From Cryobacterium breve (GTDB taxonomy: Bacteria > Actinomycetota > Actinomycetes > Actinomycetales > Microbacteriaceae): a DNA stretch of 64,000 nucleotides. Shown in pieces: positions 44,601-56,446 of this stretch. Numbering within the stretch: position 1 is the stretch's first letter; every line of letters begins with the position of its first letter. The stretch lies in NCBI RefSeq assembly GCF_027594785.1, contig NZ_CP075584.1:186001-250000 (forward strand), in the 5' to 3' direction. The notes beneath the pieces were generated by a model. The model made no database searches and was not told the DNA's origin. It saw nothing but the letters and a program-made list of their open reading frames with translations. The position numbers were made by a program, and so were the translations under genes.

Positions 44601-45867
44601 ATGACCGAGCCGGGAGTGTCCACGCGCGCGGCGCGGTACCGCTGGATTCGCGACATTCCCCGTCGTTCGCTGGCCCTCGACATCGTCATCGCCGGCCTCT
44701 TCTTCCTTCTCCTCCTGCTGGCCGACTCGGGCAGCCCCGCGACCGTCGTCGTCCTGATCACGTTCGCTGCGGCTCTCGCGGTGCGCCGGTTCTCGCCCGC
44801 CCTGGCCCTGACCCTCGCGTGGCTGGCCGCGGCCGTGCAGATGCTGGCCGGCGAGCCGGTGCTCGGCGGCGACGTCGCGGTCCTGGCCGTGCTCTACGTC
44901 ACGGCGGCCTATGCCGGACCCGCCACGCGCAGGGCCGGCCTGATCTCCGTCGGCGTCGGCGCCGTGGTGGCCGGGGTCTACCTCGCGGTCGCGCAGCACG
45001 GTCTGGGATACTTCGGCACAGCGCTCGCGCAGGGGACCATCGGCGCCCTGGCCTGGTCGACGGCGATGCTGTCCTTCGTCAGCCTCGCCGTGCTCGGCCT
45101 GTCCTGGACCCTGGGCCTGCTGAAGCGCACCCGGCAGACCGCGAGGGAGAGCAGATTCACCCAATACCGTGCCCTCGAAGAGCAGCGGGCGGCAGAGCGG
45201 GCCGTGGTCGTTGAGCAGGAGCGCAACCGCATCGCGAGGGACATGCACGATGTCGTCGCGCACTCGCTGGCCGTCGTGATCGCCCAGGCCGACGGAGCGC
45301 GCTACGCACGCTTGCGGAACCCCGAGGCCGTCGACGAGGCGCTCACCACGATCTCCACGACCGCGCGCGAGGCCCTCGGAGACGTCCGGATCCTGCTCGC
45401 CCGGCTGCGCCAGGATTCGGTCACCGGACCGCAACCCGTGCTCGCCGACCTCGACCGGCTCGTCGAACAGATGCGCGGGACGGGACTCGACATCGACTGG
45501 ACGACGACCGGCACGCCCGCCGCCCTCGGCTCCGGCGCCCAGGCTCGCGGTCTACCGGATCGTGCAGGAGGCGCTCACGAACGCCCTCCGGCACGGGGAC
45601 ACCGGCCGGACCGTGGCCCTCCGTCTCGACTGGACCCCCGACTGGGTCGCCGTGACGATCGACAATGCCCTGCGGCTTCCGGCGGCGCCGGCCCCGCGCG
45701 CGGAGAACGGCCACGGGCTGCCCGGGATGCGGGAGCGGGCGCTCCTCGCCGGCGGTAGTCTGACGGCCGGGCCGATAGGAGGGGTTTTCAGCGTCGCCGC
45801 ACGTCTGCCGACGGCCACGAAAACGGCCGGCGTGCTCCCCGCACCGGTACCCGAGGTGCGAGCATGA
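44601..45867 (+). CDS. sensor histidine kinase, NarL/DesK type (frame broken at 45540-45546)
   Basis: About 422 residues from ATG 44601. Five or six membrane segments (residues 24-175) are followed by HisKA_3 with phosphorylation site R-D-M-H-D-V-V-A-H near residue 215, and an HATPase_c domain. The frame breaks at CAGGCTC (45540-45546); removing one G gives A-Q-L-A-V-Y-R-I-V-Q-E-A-L-T-N-A, the N box. G-H-G-L-P-G-M-R-E-R is the G box. It overlaps the response regulator by 4 bases and forms a two-component pair with it. Confidence 0.9.
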
Positions 45868-46556
45868 GCGAGGTCGCGGCGGCGGACGCCCCGCGCATCC
45901 GTGTCGCCCTGGTCGACGACCAGGCGCTCTTCCGTGCCGGGATCCGGATGCTGGTGTCCTCGCAGGCCGACCTCGAGTTCGTCGGCGAGGCGGGCAGCGG
46001 TGCTGCGGGCGTCACCATGGCCGCCGCAGTCAGTCCGGACGTGATCCTGATGGACATCCGGATGCCCGTGATGGACGGCATCGACGCGACCATCGCCATT
46101 CTGGCCGCGGCGGAGGCCGCCGGCGTGACGCCGCCGCGCATCGTCGTCCTCACGACCTTCGAACTCGACGAAAGCGCGAGCCGCGCCATCCGGGGCGGGG
46201 CGAGCGGCTTCCTGCTCAAGGACGCGGATCCCGAGTTCCTGCTGGCCGCAATCCGCACCGTGCACGCCGGCAACGCCGTCATCGCAGCGTCGGCGACCCG
46301 CGAACTCTTCGCTCACTTCGACGCACCGGCCCCCGCGCAGCCGGTGGAACCCGAGGCATTCGGCACGCTGACCAGCCGCGAACGTGACATCTTCGCCCTC
46401 GCTGCCTTGGGCCTCAGCAACGCGGAGATCGCGGCGCGGGAATTCCTCAGTGAGGCCACCGTCAAGACGCACATCAGCCGCATCCTCTCGAAGCTCATCC
46501 TCCGCGACCGGGTTCAGCTCGTCGTGTATGCCTTCCAGCACGGCCTCACGGAGTAA
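45864..46556 (+). CDS. NarL/LuxR-type response regulator
   Basis: 230 residues. The receiver domain has D-D-Q near residue 18, the phosphoacceptor D in I-L-M-D-I-R-M-P near residue 63, and K near residue 116. The LuxR HTH at 165-225 contains L-T-S-R-E-R-D-I-F and L-S-E-A-T-V-K-T-H-I-S-R. It overlaps the kinase gene. The ABC transporter just downstream (100 bases) is a likely target. Confidence 0.93.
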   Translation: MSEVAAADAPRIRVALVDDQALFRAGIRMLVSSQADLEFVGEAGSGAAGVTMAAAVSPDVILMDIRMPVMDGIDATIAILAAAEAAGVTPPRIVVLTTFELDESASRAIRGGASGFLLKDADPEFLLAAIRTVHAGNAVIAASATRELFAHFDAPAPAQPVEPEAFGTLTSRERDIFALAALGLSNAEIAAREFLSEATVKTHISRILSKLILRDRVQLVVYAFQHGLTE

Positions 46557-46656
46557 CGAGCGGATGACCCGGTTCGGCCGGGAGTCATCCCCTTGGTGTC
46601 CGGGATACCTCTGCTGCCCGATGCGGTGCTGGGGGAGCGATTCCTAACGTTGAAGC

Positions 46657-47418
46657 ATGGAAATCACATCTGCAGAACTCGGCCTCGCGGCCAGAGTCAC
46701 CAACCTCTGTAAAAACTATGGATCAGCCACCACCTCGGTAGCGGCGCTCGACGACGTGTCCATCGGCATCGGTCGCGGCCAGTTCACGGCGATCATGGGG
46801 CCGAGTGGCTCCGGCAAGTCGACCCTGATGCACATCATGGCGGGACTGGACGAGGCAAGCTCCGGTCGGGTTTGGCTGGGTGAAACCGAGATCACCGGCC
46901 TGGGCGACTCGGAACTGACGGTCCTGCGCCGCCGCCGGATCGGCTTCATCTTCCAGTCGTTCAACCTCGTCCCGACGCTGGACGTGCGGGGGAACATCAC
47001 CCTGCCGTTCGCCCTCGACGGGCGGCGGCCGGATGCGGCAGAGAAGGACTGGATCGACCAGCTCACCGACTCCCTCGGCCTCGGCGACCGGCTCATGCAC
47101 CGCCCGCACGAGCTGTCCGGTGGCCAGCAACAGCGCGTGGCGATCGCGCGGGCCCTGGCCACCAGGCCCGAGCTGGTCTTCGCCGACGAGCCGACCGGAA
47201 ACCTCGATTCCCGGAGCGGGCGCGAAGTGCTCACCCTTCTTAAGGCGGCGAGCACCGGCTACGGCCAGAGCATCGCCATGGTCACCCACGACCCCATCGC
47301 GGCGAGCTTCGCCGACCGCATCCTCTTCCTCGCCGACGGCAGGGTCGTCGAGGACCGGGAACGATCCACCGCGGAAGAGATCTCCGGCATCATGCTCGGC
47401 ATGGAGCAGCGCGCATGA
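46657..47418 (+). CDS. ABC transporter ATPase, MacB/LolD type
   Basis: 253 residues from ATG 46657. Walker [11 protein letters not shown] is near residue 48, signature L-S-G-G-Q-Q-Q-R near residue 154 and Walker [13 protein letters not shown] near residue 172. The G-N-L-D ending is typical of MacB/LolD-type mechanotransmitters. It overlaps the permease gene by 4 bases and lies downstream of the two-component system, as in peptide-antibiotic response loci. Confidence 0.93.
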   Translation: MEITSAELGLAARVTNLCKNYGSATTSVAALDDVSIGIGRGQFTAIMGPSGSGKSTLMHIMAGLDEASSGRVWLGETEITGLGDSELTVLRRRRIGFIFQSFNLVPTLDVRGNITLPFALDGRRPDAAEKDWIDQLTDSLGLGDRLMHRPHELSGGQQQRVAIARALATRPELVFADEPTGNLDSRSGREVLTLLKAASTGYGQSIAMVTHDPIAASFADRILFLADGRVVEDRERSTAEEISGIMLGMEQRA

Positions 47419-48823
47419 GCGGCAGCGAAACTGCCCGCGCCACCGGGCACGCCGGCCGTGGGGCCAGCCTGCTCGTGGCGGCGCTCGCATCGGCCTTCGG
47501 GGTCGTTCTCCTGGAGACGACGAGCGTGCTCGCCACGGTTGTCAGCGGCAATGATCTGTCCCAGCTGTCCGCGGTTCGTTCCGCCCTATCGATCGTCGCA
47601 TTCCTGTTCATCACGATTGCGGTGTACGTGAGTGCGATCGTGACCACCAACACGGTGGCCACCGTCATCGCCGGTCGGACCCGCACGATCGCGCTCATGC
47701 GCCTGATCGGGTCGAGCGCCGGCGACCAGCGCCGCGCCGTGGCCCTCGACGGGCTGAAGGTGGGGCTCGCGGGAGCCGTTCTGGGCGCCGTCGTCGGCAT
47801 CCTGCTGAGTTTCGTCGGGGTCCGGATCGCCTTCGGCACCGCGCTGATCCCCGATCTCGGCTACCACCTCCTCGAGCCCCTGCTCGCCCTGCCCGTCGTG
47901 ATCGTCGTGTTGTCCACCTGGTGCGCTGCGTGGGTCGGGTCTCGCCGGGTGCTCGCCGTCAGCCCGATGCAGGCCGTCGGCGCGGCAGAGGAGCGCTCCC
48001 TCGAGGAGTCGACCAGGCGCCCGGTCCGCACCGTGTTCTCGATCGTGCTGATGGCCACGGGCGTGCTGTTCCTCGCAGGGGGAGTCTGGGTCGGGCAGGT
48101 CACCGAATACGGCGTCCTGCTCGGACTCGTCGGGGGCTGCTCTCGTTCACCGGCCTTGTGCTGGGGTCGCACCTGGTGATGCCTCCCATGCTGAGCCTGG
48201 TCGGTGCGCTCCTGGGCGGCAGCGCACCGGCAAAGCTCGCCGTCGCCAACGCGAGGCAACATCCGGAGCGTTCCGCCCGCACCACCATCGGACTCGTCAT
48301 CGGGGTGACGCTCATCACCATGTTCGCCGTGGCAGGCTCGACCTTCGAAACGATGATGCAGCCGTTGATGGAAGACGCCGCTGCGCGCGCGGACATCTCG
48401 GAGACCCTGTCGACCAGCCTCGCCGTGATCTCGGTGCTCGTCGGCTTCAGCGCGCTGATCGCCGCGATCGGCATGGTCAACAACCTGGCGCTGAGCGTGA
48501 TGCAGCGTTCCCGCGAGATCGGTCTGCTCCGGGCCCTCGGTTTCACCGGACGGCAGGTGCGCGCGATGATCCTCGCCGAGAGCGTGCAGATGACCGTCGC
48601 GGCCGTCGCGCTCGGCCTCGTGCTCGGAGTCGCATACGGCTGGGCTGCAGCGCAATCGCTGTTCGGCTCCGTCACCCATGCGGGCCTGGTGGCGCCGTCG
48701 ATTCCCTGGGTGCTTGTCGTCCTCTGCGTGGCAGGGACCGCCGTTCTCGCCGTTGGCGCGACGATCCTGCCCACCCGCCGGGCGGTGTCCATACCGCCGG
48801 TCGCGGCCCTCGCGGCCGGTTGA
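47415..48823 (+). CDS. FtsX/MacB-type ABC permease (frameshift at 48132-48136)
   Basis: About 470 residues with membrane segments arranged in two FtsX-like halves. The frame breaks at a five-G run (48132-48136); restoring one base gives L-V-G-G-L-L-S-F-T-G-L-V-L-G. The C-terminal half holds A-N-A-R-Q-H-P-E-R-S-A-R-T and the conserved R-S-R-E-I-G-L-L-R-A-L-G-F-T-G. It works with the upstream ATPase. This lesion is in a homopolymer and is not the AGGCTC type. Confidence 0.85.
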
Positions 48824-48936
48824 GGCTGGCTGCCCCAGGGCGGATGCCGCGCCCACGACGGGTGCGCGGCATCCGTCGTGTGCCGCTTCAGCCGATTTTC
48901 AGGATGCCGGCCGCGAATCGGTGTTAGCATTCCTGT

Positions 48937-48965
48937 GTGTTGTTCGGTCAGGCTCCTCCTTCGCT

Positions 48966-48982
<17 letters not shown>
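48937..48982 (+). CDS. leucine leader peptide of leuA (frame broken at 48949-48955)
   Basis: GTG 48937 starts a short frame. If one G is removed from CAGGCTC at 48949-48955 it reads MLFGQLLLRCRDES and stops at 48982, with three consecutive Leu codons (CTC CTC CTT) just before a strong hairpin. This is the layout of a leucine attenuator. As given in the sequence the frame reads a Pro-rich peptide instead. No clear ribosome binding site is visible. It is too short for normal gene calling and the call is inference. Confidence 0.55.
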
Positions 48983-50821
<1,839 letters not shown>

Positions 50822-50874
50822 CGCCTCCACGGCCAGCACAGAGGCCCGACAGCACAGAGGTCACGGCAGCACAG

Positions 50875-50968
50875 AAGTCAAGACGACCCGAAGTCAAGAC
50901 CACACAGACGTCAAGACCACTCAGACGTCAAGACCACCACGACGTCAAGACCACACAGACGTCAAGAC
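50875..50968. repeat. 17-bp tandem repeat, about six units
   Basis: Copies of A(A/C)GTCAAGAC start at 50875, 50891, 50908, 50925, 50942 and 50959, giving a period of 16-17 bases with the consensus ACGTCAAGACCACACAG. It lies in the leuA 3' intergenic region and directly abuts a long hairpin. There are no spacers, so it is not a CRISPR. It may be strand slippage or a regulator site array. Confidence 0.85.
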
Positions 50969-51014
50969 AGACAATCGGGGCGATCCGCCACTTGGCAGAT
51001 CGCCCCGATTGTCT
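50969..51014. terminator. long hairpin, probable terminator between convergent genes
   Basis: AGACAATCGGGGCGATC (50969-50985) pairs perfectly with GATCGCCCCGATTGTCT (50998-51014), a 17-bp stem extended inside the loop by GCCA/TGGC. It lies between convergent leuA and the next minus-strand gene. There is no T run, so factor-independent termination is not certain. Confidence 0.75.
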
Positions 51015-51035
51015 GGGCCTGGAGATCAGCCTGCG

Positions 51036-51776
51036 TCAGCCGCGGGCGTGAGCCGGGACCGGCCGGGCTCTGTCGGATCGCCGGTCGACCGGGGGAGCGA
51101 CCGGGGCGGGCTCGGCTTCAACCGGAGCCAGCACCCGGGTGGCGTCCTCGATCACCCCGGAGAGCAACTCGAAGAGCCGGTCGTCGGGGTTCGGGGTGCA
51201 CGCTTCTGCAATGCCCTGGACCGATACCCGGATGATCGTCTCCGCCGTGCGATCGGTGAACTTGGTGCGCGACCATGCCCCCATCGAGGAGATGAACTCG
51301 CGCGCCCACCGCTCGGTCTCCGGCGCCGCATCAAACGCGGTGCGGATGCGGGCCTCGAGGCCTTCGGGCAATTCGCCGTCGAGCCCCTCCAACTGGCGCT
51401 CACAGTTCAGGATCCCGACCGCAAGGGCACGCTGGTGATCCGAGCTGCTCACGGGGAGCGCCGCGGTCGCCGCCCTGACCGCGATCAGTAGCCGCACCCG
51501 GGGGTTGTCGCCCTTGAGGCCGATGACGGACGGGATCAGGGGCACCAGGCGGGCACGGGAACTGTCCGACGTGCAGTCATTGACCATGCGGGCGAGGGAA
51601 GCTACCAGGGGGTGCGTGCACGCCGGATGGTCACTCCACGCCTCGCCGGCGAGGTAGGACGCGAACTCCATGAAGCAGGCTCCGGAGCGCGGCGTGCGGT
51701 GTTTGCCGCGGGACAGGACCGGCATCAGGCTGGGCACCGGCATCGGATCGGGCGAGTTGCCCTTCAGCATATTCAT
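51036..51776 (-). CDS. unknown conserved actinobacterial protein
   Basis: 246 residues from ATG 51776 with CTGGAGGA upstream. The N-terminus shows G-A-C-F-M-E-F-A-S-Y-L-A-G-E, then S-D-H-P-A-C-T-H-P, a cysteine/histidine pair that may bind metal. The rest is helical and the last 40 residues are Pro/Ala/Arg-rich and disordered. I recognise no characterised family. It is convergent with leuA, separated by the hairpin. Confidence 0.7.
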   Translation of the reverse strand: MNMLKGNSPDPMPVPSLMPVLSRGKHRTPRSGACFMEFASYLAGEAWSDHPACTHPLVASLARMVNDCTSDSSRARLVPLIPSVIGLKGDNPRVRLLIAVRAATAALPVSSSDHQRALAVGILNCERQLEGLDGELPEGLEARIRTAFDAAPETERWAREFISSMGAWSRTKFTDRTAETIIRVSVQGIAEACTPNPDDRLFELLSGVIEDATRVLAPVEAEPAPVAPPVDRRSDRARPVPAHARG

Positions 51777-51893
51777 GGATCCTCCAGACATGTGAGTTCT
51801 TCTCACTAGTGTCGCCCCGCGGGCCCACAAATGCGAGAGGGAATACCGGCAGATTTCGCCATCCGTCCGACGCCCTGTGGGTGGGGAGGGGAG

Positions 51894-52592
51894 TCAGTCG
51901 TGGGTTCGGCGGCGACGGAGGGTGACCGGGCGGACACGACGACGCCAGCGCGGCCAGCTGCCGATCGCACGCTGTTCCGGCAGGCTCCAGCCGTAGCGGG
52001 CCGCGAGGATCCGCATGACCGTGGTCACGATCACGCAGGCGATCGCCGCGATCGTGATGTCCACGTGCAGTTCAAAGAGCACGACGAGAAGGGCGCTGCC
52101 GAATCCGGCGGCCATGGCATAGAACGAACCGACATGCATGACGGCGATCGGTACGTTGAGCATCATGTCGCGGAGGGCCGAACCGCCGACGGCCGTGATC
52201 ACGCCCACGAACAACGACGGAATCTCCGGGAGGCCGTGCGCGAGCGCCTTGCTCGTCCCGAGGGCGGCGAACAGGCCGATCGTCACGGCGTCGAGCGCGA
52301 TGATGAATGGGCCGAGGCGATTGAAGAGACTCTGCAACAGCATGCCCAGGAGGGCGGATCCGCCCGCGATCGGCAGGTACCAGTTGCTCTGCAGGGCGGC
52401 GGGTACCCCGCCGAGCAGGATGTCGCGCAGGAGTCCGCCGCCGAGGCCGACCGTGACGCCGATGATGGCGATGCCGAGCAGGTCGAAGCGGCGATCGGTG
52501 AATCGTCCGGCGAACATGGCCCCCTGGATCGCGCCGATCGCGACCGCCGTCAGGTCGATCCAGAGCGGGATCGTGAACAGGATGGGAGGCAT
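51894..52592 (-). CDS. TRIC-type cation channel / UPF0126 membrane protein
   Basis: 232 residues from ATG 52592. Two UPF0126 halves of three membrane segments each show [11 protein letters not shown] near residue 55 and [10 protein letters not shown] near residue 140, the hallmark of bacterial TRIC trimeric K+ channels. The C-terminus is Arg-rich. It is divergent from recO. The tail contains CAGGCTC (51981-51987) on the plus strand, so the last 35 residues could be misread. Confidence 0.87.
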   Translation of the reverse strand: MPPILFTIPLWIDLTAVAIGAIQGAMFAGRFTDRRFDLLGIAIIGVTVGLGGGLLRDILLGGVPAALQSNWYLPIAGGSALLGMLLQSLFNRLGPFIIALDAVTIGLFAALGTSKALAHGLPEIPSLFVGVITAVGGSALRDMMLNVPIAVMHVGSFYAMAAGFGSALLVVLFELHVDITIAAIACVIVTTVMRILAARYGWSLPEQRAIGSWPRWRRRVRPVTLRRRRTHD

Positions 52593-52720
52593 TCTCCAAT
52601 GAAACCACCCGCAGCAGGGTTTCCTGACCGTCGACGGTGCCCGTTCCGGCAGGAACCCGCACGACCGGCGCGCCGGACGGAACCGGACCCGCAACGCCCG
52701 CCCAGGTGGGAGAATGGGAC

Positions 52721-53444
52721 GTGCCTGTTTACCGTGATGAAGCCGTCGTGCTGCGCACCCACAAACTGGGTGAGGCCGACCGGATCGTCACCATGCTCAC
52801 CCGCCAGCACGGCAAGGTCCGTGCCGTCGCCAAGGGCGTCCGCCGCACAGCCTCCAAATTCGGCGCCCGGCTCGAACCGTTCATGGTCGCGGACGTGCAG
52901 GCTCTACGAGGGCCGCAGCCTCGACATCGTCACCCAGGCCGAGTCGATCGGCTCGTATGGCGCCCTGATCTCCGGGGACTATGCGAGTTACACCGCGGCG
53001 AGCGCGATGGTCGAGACGGCGGACAAGCTCACCGAAGCGGAAGGTTCCCTGCAGCAGTACCTGCTTCTGGTCGGGGCGCTGCGCTCGCTCTCCCGGATGG
53101 AACACGGCGCGAGCCTGACCCTCGACTCTTACCTCCTGCGCGCCCTGTCGATGGCCGGTTGGGCACCGAGCTTCCAGGGCTGCGCACGCTGCGGCGCACT
53201 CGGCGACCACTCCGCGCTCGTCGTGCAGGTCGGCGGAATCGTCTGCGACGACTGCGCGGCCCCCGGGTCGCCCCGGCTCGACAAGGCGACCATCCTTCTC
53301 CTCGGCTCCCTGCTCGCCGGAGACTGGGAACAGGCCGAATCCATGCCAGAGCAGACCAGGAACCAGGCCAACGGAGTCGTCGCCGCATACACGCAGTGGC
53401 ACCTCGGCCGGGGCCTCCGATCCCTGGAGCACGTCAGTCGATGA
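52721..53444 (+). CDS. recO: DNA repair protein RecO (frame broken at 52898-52904)
   Basis: About 240 residues from GTG 52721. The OB fold is at residues 1-80. The frame breaks at CAGGCTC (52898-52904); removing one G gives [15 protein letters not shown]. The C-terminal zinc finger is visible as C-A-R-C and C-D-D-C. RecO loads RecA with RecR. GGGAGAAT lies 5 bases before the start, and the last 4 bases overlap uppS. Confidence 0.92.
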
Positions 53445-54273
53445 CCCCGAAGCCCTCCCTGAACCCGTTCGCGCCGAAGCCGTTCACGCACAAGGACGCG
53501 GTCGCTTTCCGCCCGCTCGACTGGACCGGCCAGTACCCGCCGGCGCTGCCCGCCAAGGTCGTTCCGGAGCACGTAGCGATTGTGATGGACGGCAATGGCC
53601 GCTGGGCGAACGCCCGCGGGCTCCCGCGGGTCGAAGGCCATAAGGCGGGCGAGGCCGCGCTCCTCGACGTCGTCGCCGGGGCCATCCAGATCGGTGTCAA
53701 GCACCTCAGCGTCTATGCGTTCTCGACCGAGAACTGGAAGCGTTCGCCCGACGAGGTCCGCTTCCTGATGGGCTTCAACCGCGACGTCCTGCACCGGCGC
53801 CGCGACCAGCTCAACGACTGGGGAGTGCGGGTTCGCTGGGCGGGCCGTAAGCCGCGACTGTGGGCATCCGTCATCAACGAATTGCAGTACGCCGAGCGCC
53901 TCACCGCGGGCAACACCGGCCTCACCCTGACGATGTGCGTCAACTATGGTGGGCGCACCGAAATCACGGATGCCGTCCGAGCGCTGGCCGAGGAGGTCGC
54001 CGCCGGCCGGTTGAAGCCCTCCGGCATCACCGAGAAGGCGATCCAGCGCCAGCTCTACACGGCAGACCTCCCGGACGTCGACCTCTTCGTGCGCAGGCTC
54101 GGGGGAGCAGCGCACGAGCAACTTCCTGCTCTGGCAGAGTGCTTACGCCGAGATGGTCTTCCTGGACACCCTGTGGCCGGACTTCGGCCGTGCGGAGCCT
54201 GTGGCACGCGATCGAGCTCTACGCCGCGCGCAACCGCCGCTACGGCGGGGCCGTCGACGCACCGACCGCCTGA
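53441..54273 (+). CDS. uppS: isoprenyl (undecaprenyl) diphosphate synthase UppS (two frame breaks)
   Basis: About 276 residues from ATG 53441. The catalytic start [12 protein letters not shown] is near residue 46. Two extra bases break it. CAGGCTC at 54094-54100 gives on repair [23 protein letters not shown] at 54195-54201 gives on repair [13 protein letters not shown]. Both repaired stretches are the conserved substrate-binding and C-terminal parts. It makes the lipid carrier for peptidoglycan and is essential. Confidence 0.92.
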
Positions 54274-54283
54274 TCCCCTCCCT

Positions 54284-54338
54284 GAGGTGTCGCGAATCGA
54301 CGTTCGTGGGCGCGTTTAACGTCGATATGCGACACCTC
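54284..54338. repeat. long imperfect inverted repeat
   Basis: The arm beginning GAGGTGTCGC...ACGTT (54284-54304) pairs with AACGTCGA...ACACCTC (54318-54338), 19 of 21 positions matching, around a 13-base loop. It lies just after uppS and before the DsbA-like gene. It could be a terminator, but the motif may also be dispersed in the genome as a palindromic repeat. Confidence 0.65.
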
Positions 54339-54384
54339 GCGCGGCACGGGGAATAGATCGGGGGACCGGCGGCTTGGGTCGGGT

Positions 54385-55056
54385 GTGAGCGAAACTATCA
54401 AGGTCGACATCTGGTCCGACGTGCAGTGCCCCTGGTGCTACATCGGCAAGCGCAAGTTCGAGGCAGGGGCCGCCCTCTTCGACGGGGACGTGGAGGTCGA
54501 GTACCACAGCTTCGAGCTGGCCCCCGATACCCCGGTCGACTTCGCCGGCAGTCCCATCGACTACCTGAGCGAGCGCAAGGGCATCCCCGTTGCCCAGGTC
54601 ACCGAGATGCTCGCCCGGGTCACCGGCATCGCCGAGAGCGTCGGCCTGCACTACGACTACGACTCGGTGCACCAGACCAACACCGTCATCTCCCACGAGC
54701 TCCTGCACTACGCCAAGGCGCACGGACGCCAGCTCGACATGAAGGAACGCCTGCTCAAGGCCTACTTCGTCGACGGAAGGCACGTCGGCCGCATCGAAGA
54801 CCTCGCCGACCTCGCCGCGGAGATCGGACTCGATCGCGCCGACGTCGTGCGGGCCCTCACCGCACACGAGTACCTCGCCGACGTCAAGGCGGATGTCGCA
54901 CAGGCGAACGCCTATGGCATTCAGGGCGTCCCCTTCTTCGTGATCGACGGAAAGTACGGCATCTCCGGCGCCCAGGACCCCGAGGCCTTCGCCGGCGCCC
55001 TCCGCCAGGCCCAGGCCGACCAGAACGAGACCGCAGCAGCAGGGGAAAACCGTTGA
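54385..55056 (+). CDS. DsbA/FrnE-family thiol oxidoreductase
   Basis: 223 residues from GTG 54385. The active site D-V-Q-C-P-W-C-Y is near residue 12, and the conserved G-V-P-F-F-V-I near residue 175 carries the cis-proline. It matches the FrnE/2-hydroxychromene isomerase-like branch of DsbA. There is no signal peptide, so it is cytoplasmic. It overlaps the next small gene by one base (TGATG). Confidence 0.9.
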   Translation: MSETIKVDIWSDVQCPWCYIGKRKFEAGAALFDGDVEVEYHSFELAPDTPVDFAGSPIDYLSERKGIPVAQVTEMLARVTGIAESVGLHYDYDSVHQTNTVISHELLHYAKAHGRQLDMKERLLKAYFVDGRHVGRIEDLADLAAEIGLDRADVVRALTAHEYLADVKADVAQANAYGIQGVPFFVIDGKYGISGAQDPEAFAGALRQAQADQNETAAAGENR

Positions 55057-55190
55057 TGACCGATGTCACCGCTGTCCCAGTCGCCGCGGTCTCAGTCGCC
55101 GCGGTCCCGGCGCCGCGCGTCGCCCCGTTCATCCAGCTCCTCGGCCAATCCGGCGCCGGGAGCTGCGAGGGCGATTCCTGCGGAATCTAG
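55056..55190 (+). CDS. 44-residue Cys-pair peptide coupled to the DsbA-like gene
   Basis: ATG 55056 overlaps the DsbA-like stop (TGATG), so it is translationally coupled. The peptide has a Val/Ala-rich N-terminus, then P-F-I-Q-L-L-G-Q-S-G-A-G-S and a final C-E-G-D-S-C-G-I. The C-x4-C pair at the C-terminus next to a thiol oxidoreductase suggests a redox substrate or partner, or a small precursor peptide. The family is not recognised. Confidence 0.5.
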   Translation: MTDVTAVPVAAVSVAAVPAPRVAPFIQLLGQSGAGSCEGDSCGI

Positions 55191-55256
55191 GCCTCGATCG
55201 GTGCGGGTTGGTCGCACGGGTCAGCACGGGCGCCCGCATCTGGGAGAATTGATCCA

Positions 55257-56446
55257 ATGACTCCTGCACTCACGGCTTCGCGCACGGACCCGACGCCGGT
55301 CCCCGCGCTGCGGATCGGCCCGCTCACGCTCGACGTGCCCGTCGTCCTCGCACCGATGGCCGGCATCACCAACACCGCATTCCGCCGCCTCTGCCGGGAA
55401 TTCGGCGCCGGCCTCTACGTCAGCGAGATGATCACCTCGCGCGCCCTCGTCGAGCGCACCCCGGGCTCGATGCGCCTCATCGACCACCACGAGAGCGAGA
55501 CCACCCGCTCCATCCAGCTCTACGGGGTCGACCCGAAGACCATCGGCGAGGCCGTCACGATGCTCGTCTCCGAGGACCGCGCGGATCACATCGACCTCAA
55601 CTTCGGCTGCCCGGTTCCCAAGGTGACCCGCAAGGGCGGCGGGGCCGCCCTGCCTTGGAAACTCGGACTCTTCCGGAGCATCGTCGAAGCCGCGGTGAAC
55701 GCGGCAGGGGCCGTTCCGGTCACGATCAAGATGCGCAAGGGAATCGATTCCGACCACCTCACGTACCTCGAGGCCGCGAGGGCCGCTGAGGGCGCCGGCG
55801 TCTCCGCCATCGCGCTGCACGCCCGTACGGCGTCTGACTACTATTCCGGCCAGGCCGACTGGTCGGCGATCACGACCCTCAAGCAGGCCATCACGAGCAT
55901 CCCCGTTCTCGGAAACGGCGACATCTGGTCCGCGCAGGACGCGGTTCGTATGGTCGCGGAAACCGGGTGCGACGGCGTCGTCGTCGGCCGTGGCTGCCTC
56001 GGCCGCCCGTGGCTGTTCGGCGACCTCGCCGCGGCGTTCGGGCCGGCGGAGGGTGCGGGAGCCGCGCTCATCCAGCCGAACCTCGGCGTTGTGGCCGATA
56101 CCTTCCGTCGGCACGCCGGAGCTCCTCACCGAATTCTTCGACAGCGAGGAACGCGCCTGCCGCGACGTGCGCAAGCACGTCGCCTGGTACTTCAAGGGGT
56201 ACTCCGTTGGCGGCGAACTGCGCGCGAGCCTCGCCTCCGTCGTCTCCCTCGCCCAGGCTCGACGACCTGCTCGGCACCCTCGACCCGACCCAGGAATACC
56301 CGGGCATCGGCGCCGAGGGTCCCCGCGGCCGGGCGGGCAGTCCCAAGCGAACCAGCCTGCCCGAGCACTGGCTCGACTCGCAGGAACTCGTCGGATCCGA
56401 ACGCGCCCGGCTCACCGAGGGCGAAGGAGACACCAGCGGTGGCTAA
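55257..56446 (+). CDS. dusB: tRNA-dihydrouridine synthase DusB (two frame breaks)
   Basis: About 395 residues from ATG 55257. The FMN TIM barrel shows A-P-M-A-G-I-T-N near residue 38, the catalytic Cys in N-F-G-C-P-V-P-K near residue 117, and V-V-V-G-R-G-C-L-G-R-P near residue 240. Two extra bases: one G in GCCGGAGCTC (56115-56124; repair gives R-R-H-A-E-L-L-T-E-F-F) and one in CAGGCTC (56252-56258; repair gives S-L-A-Q-L-D-D-L-L-G). It reduces uridines in tRNA D-loops. GGGAGAAT lies 7 bases upstream of the start. Confidence 0.92.

Noticed and set aside
50875..50968. CRISPR array
   Set aside because: Unit length is 16-17 bases with no distinct spacers and no cas genes nearby.
51676..51682. 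CAGGCTC inside the minus-strand gene 51036-51776 as another artefact site
   Set aside because: The frame is continuous and looks conserved on both sides (G-A-C-F-M-E-F-A), so this copy is probably genuine.
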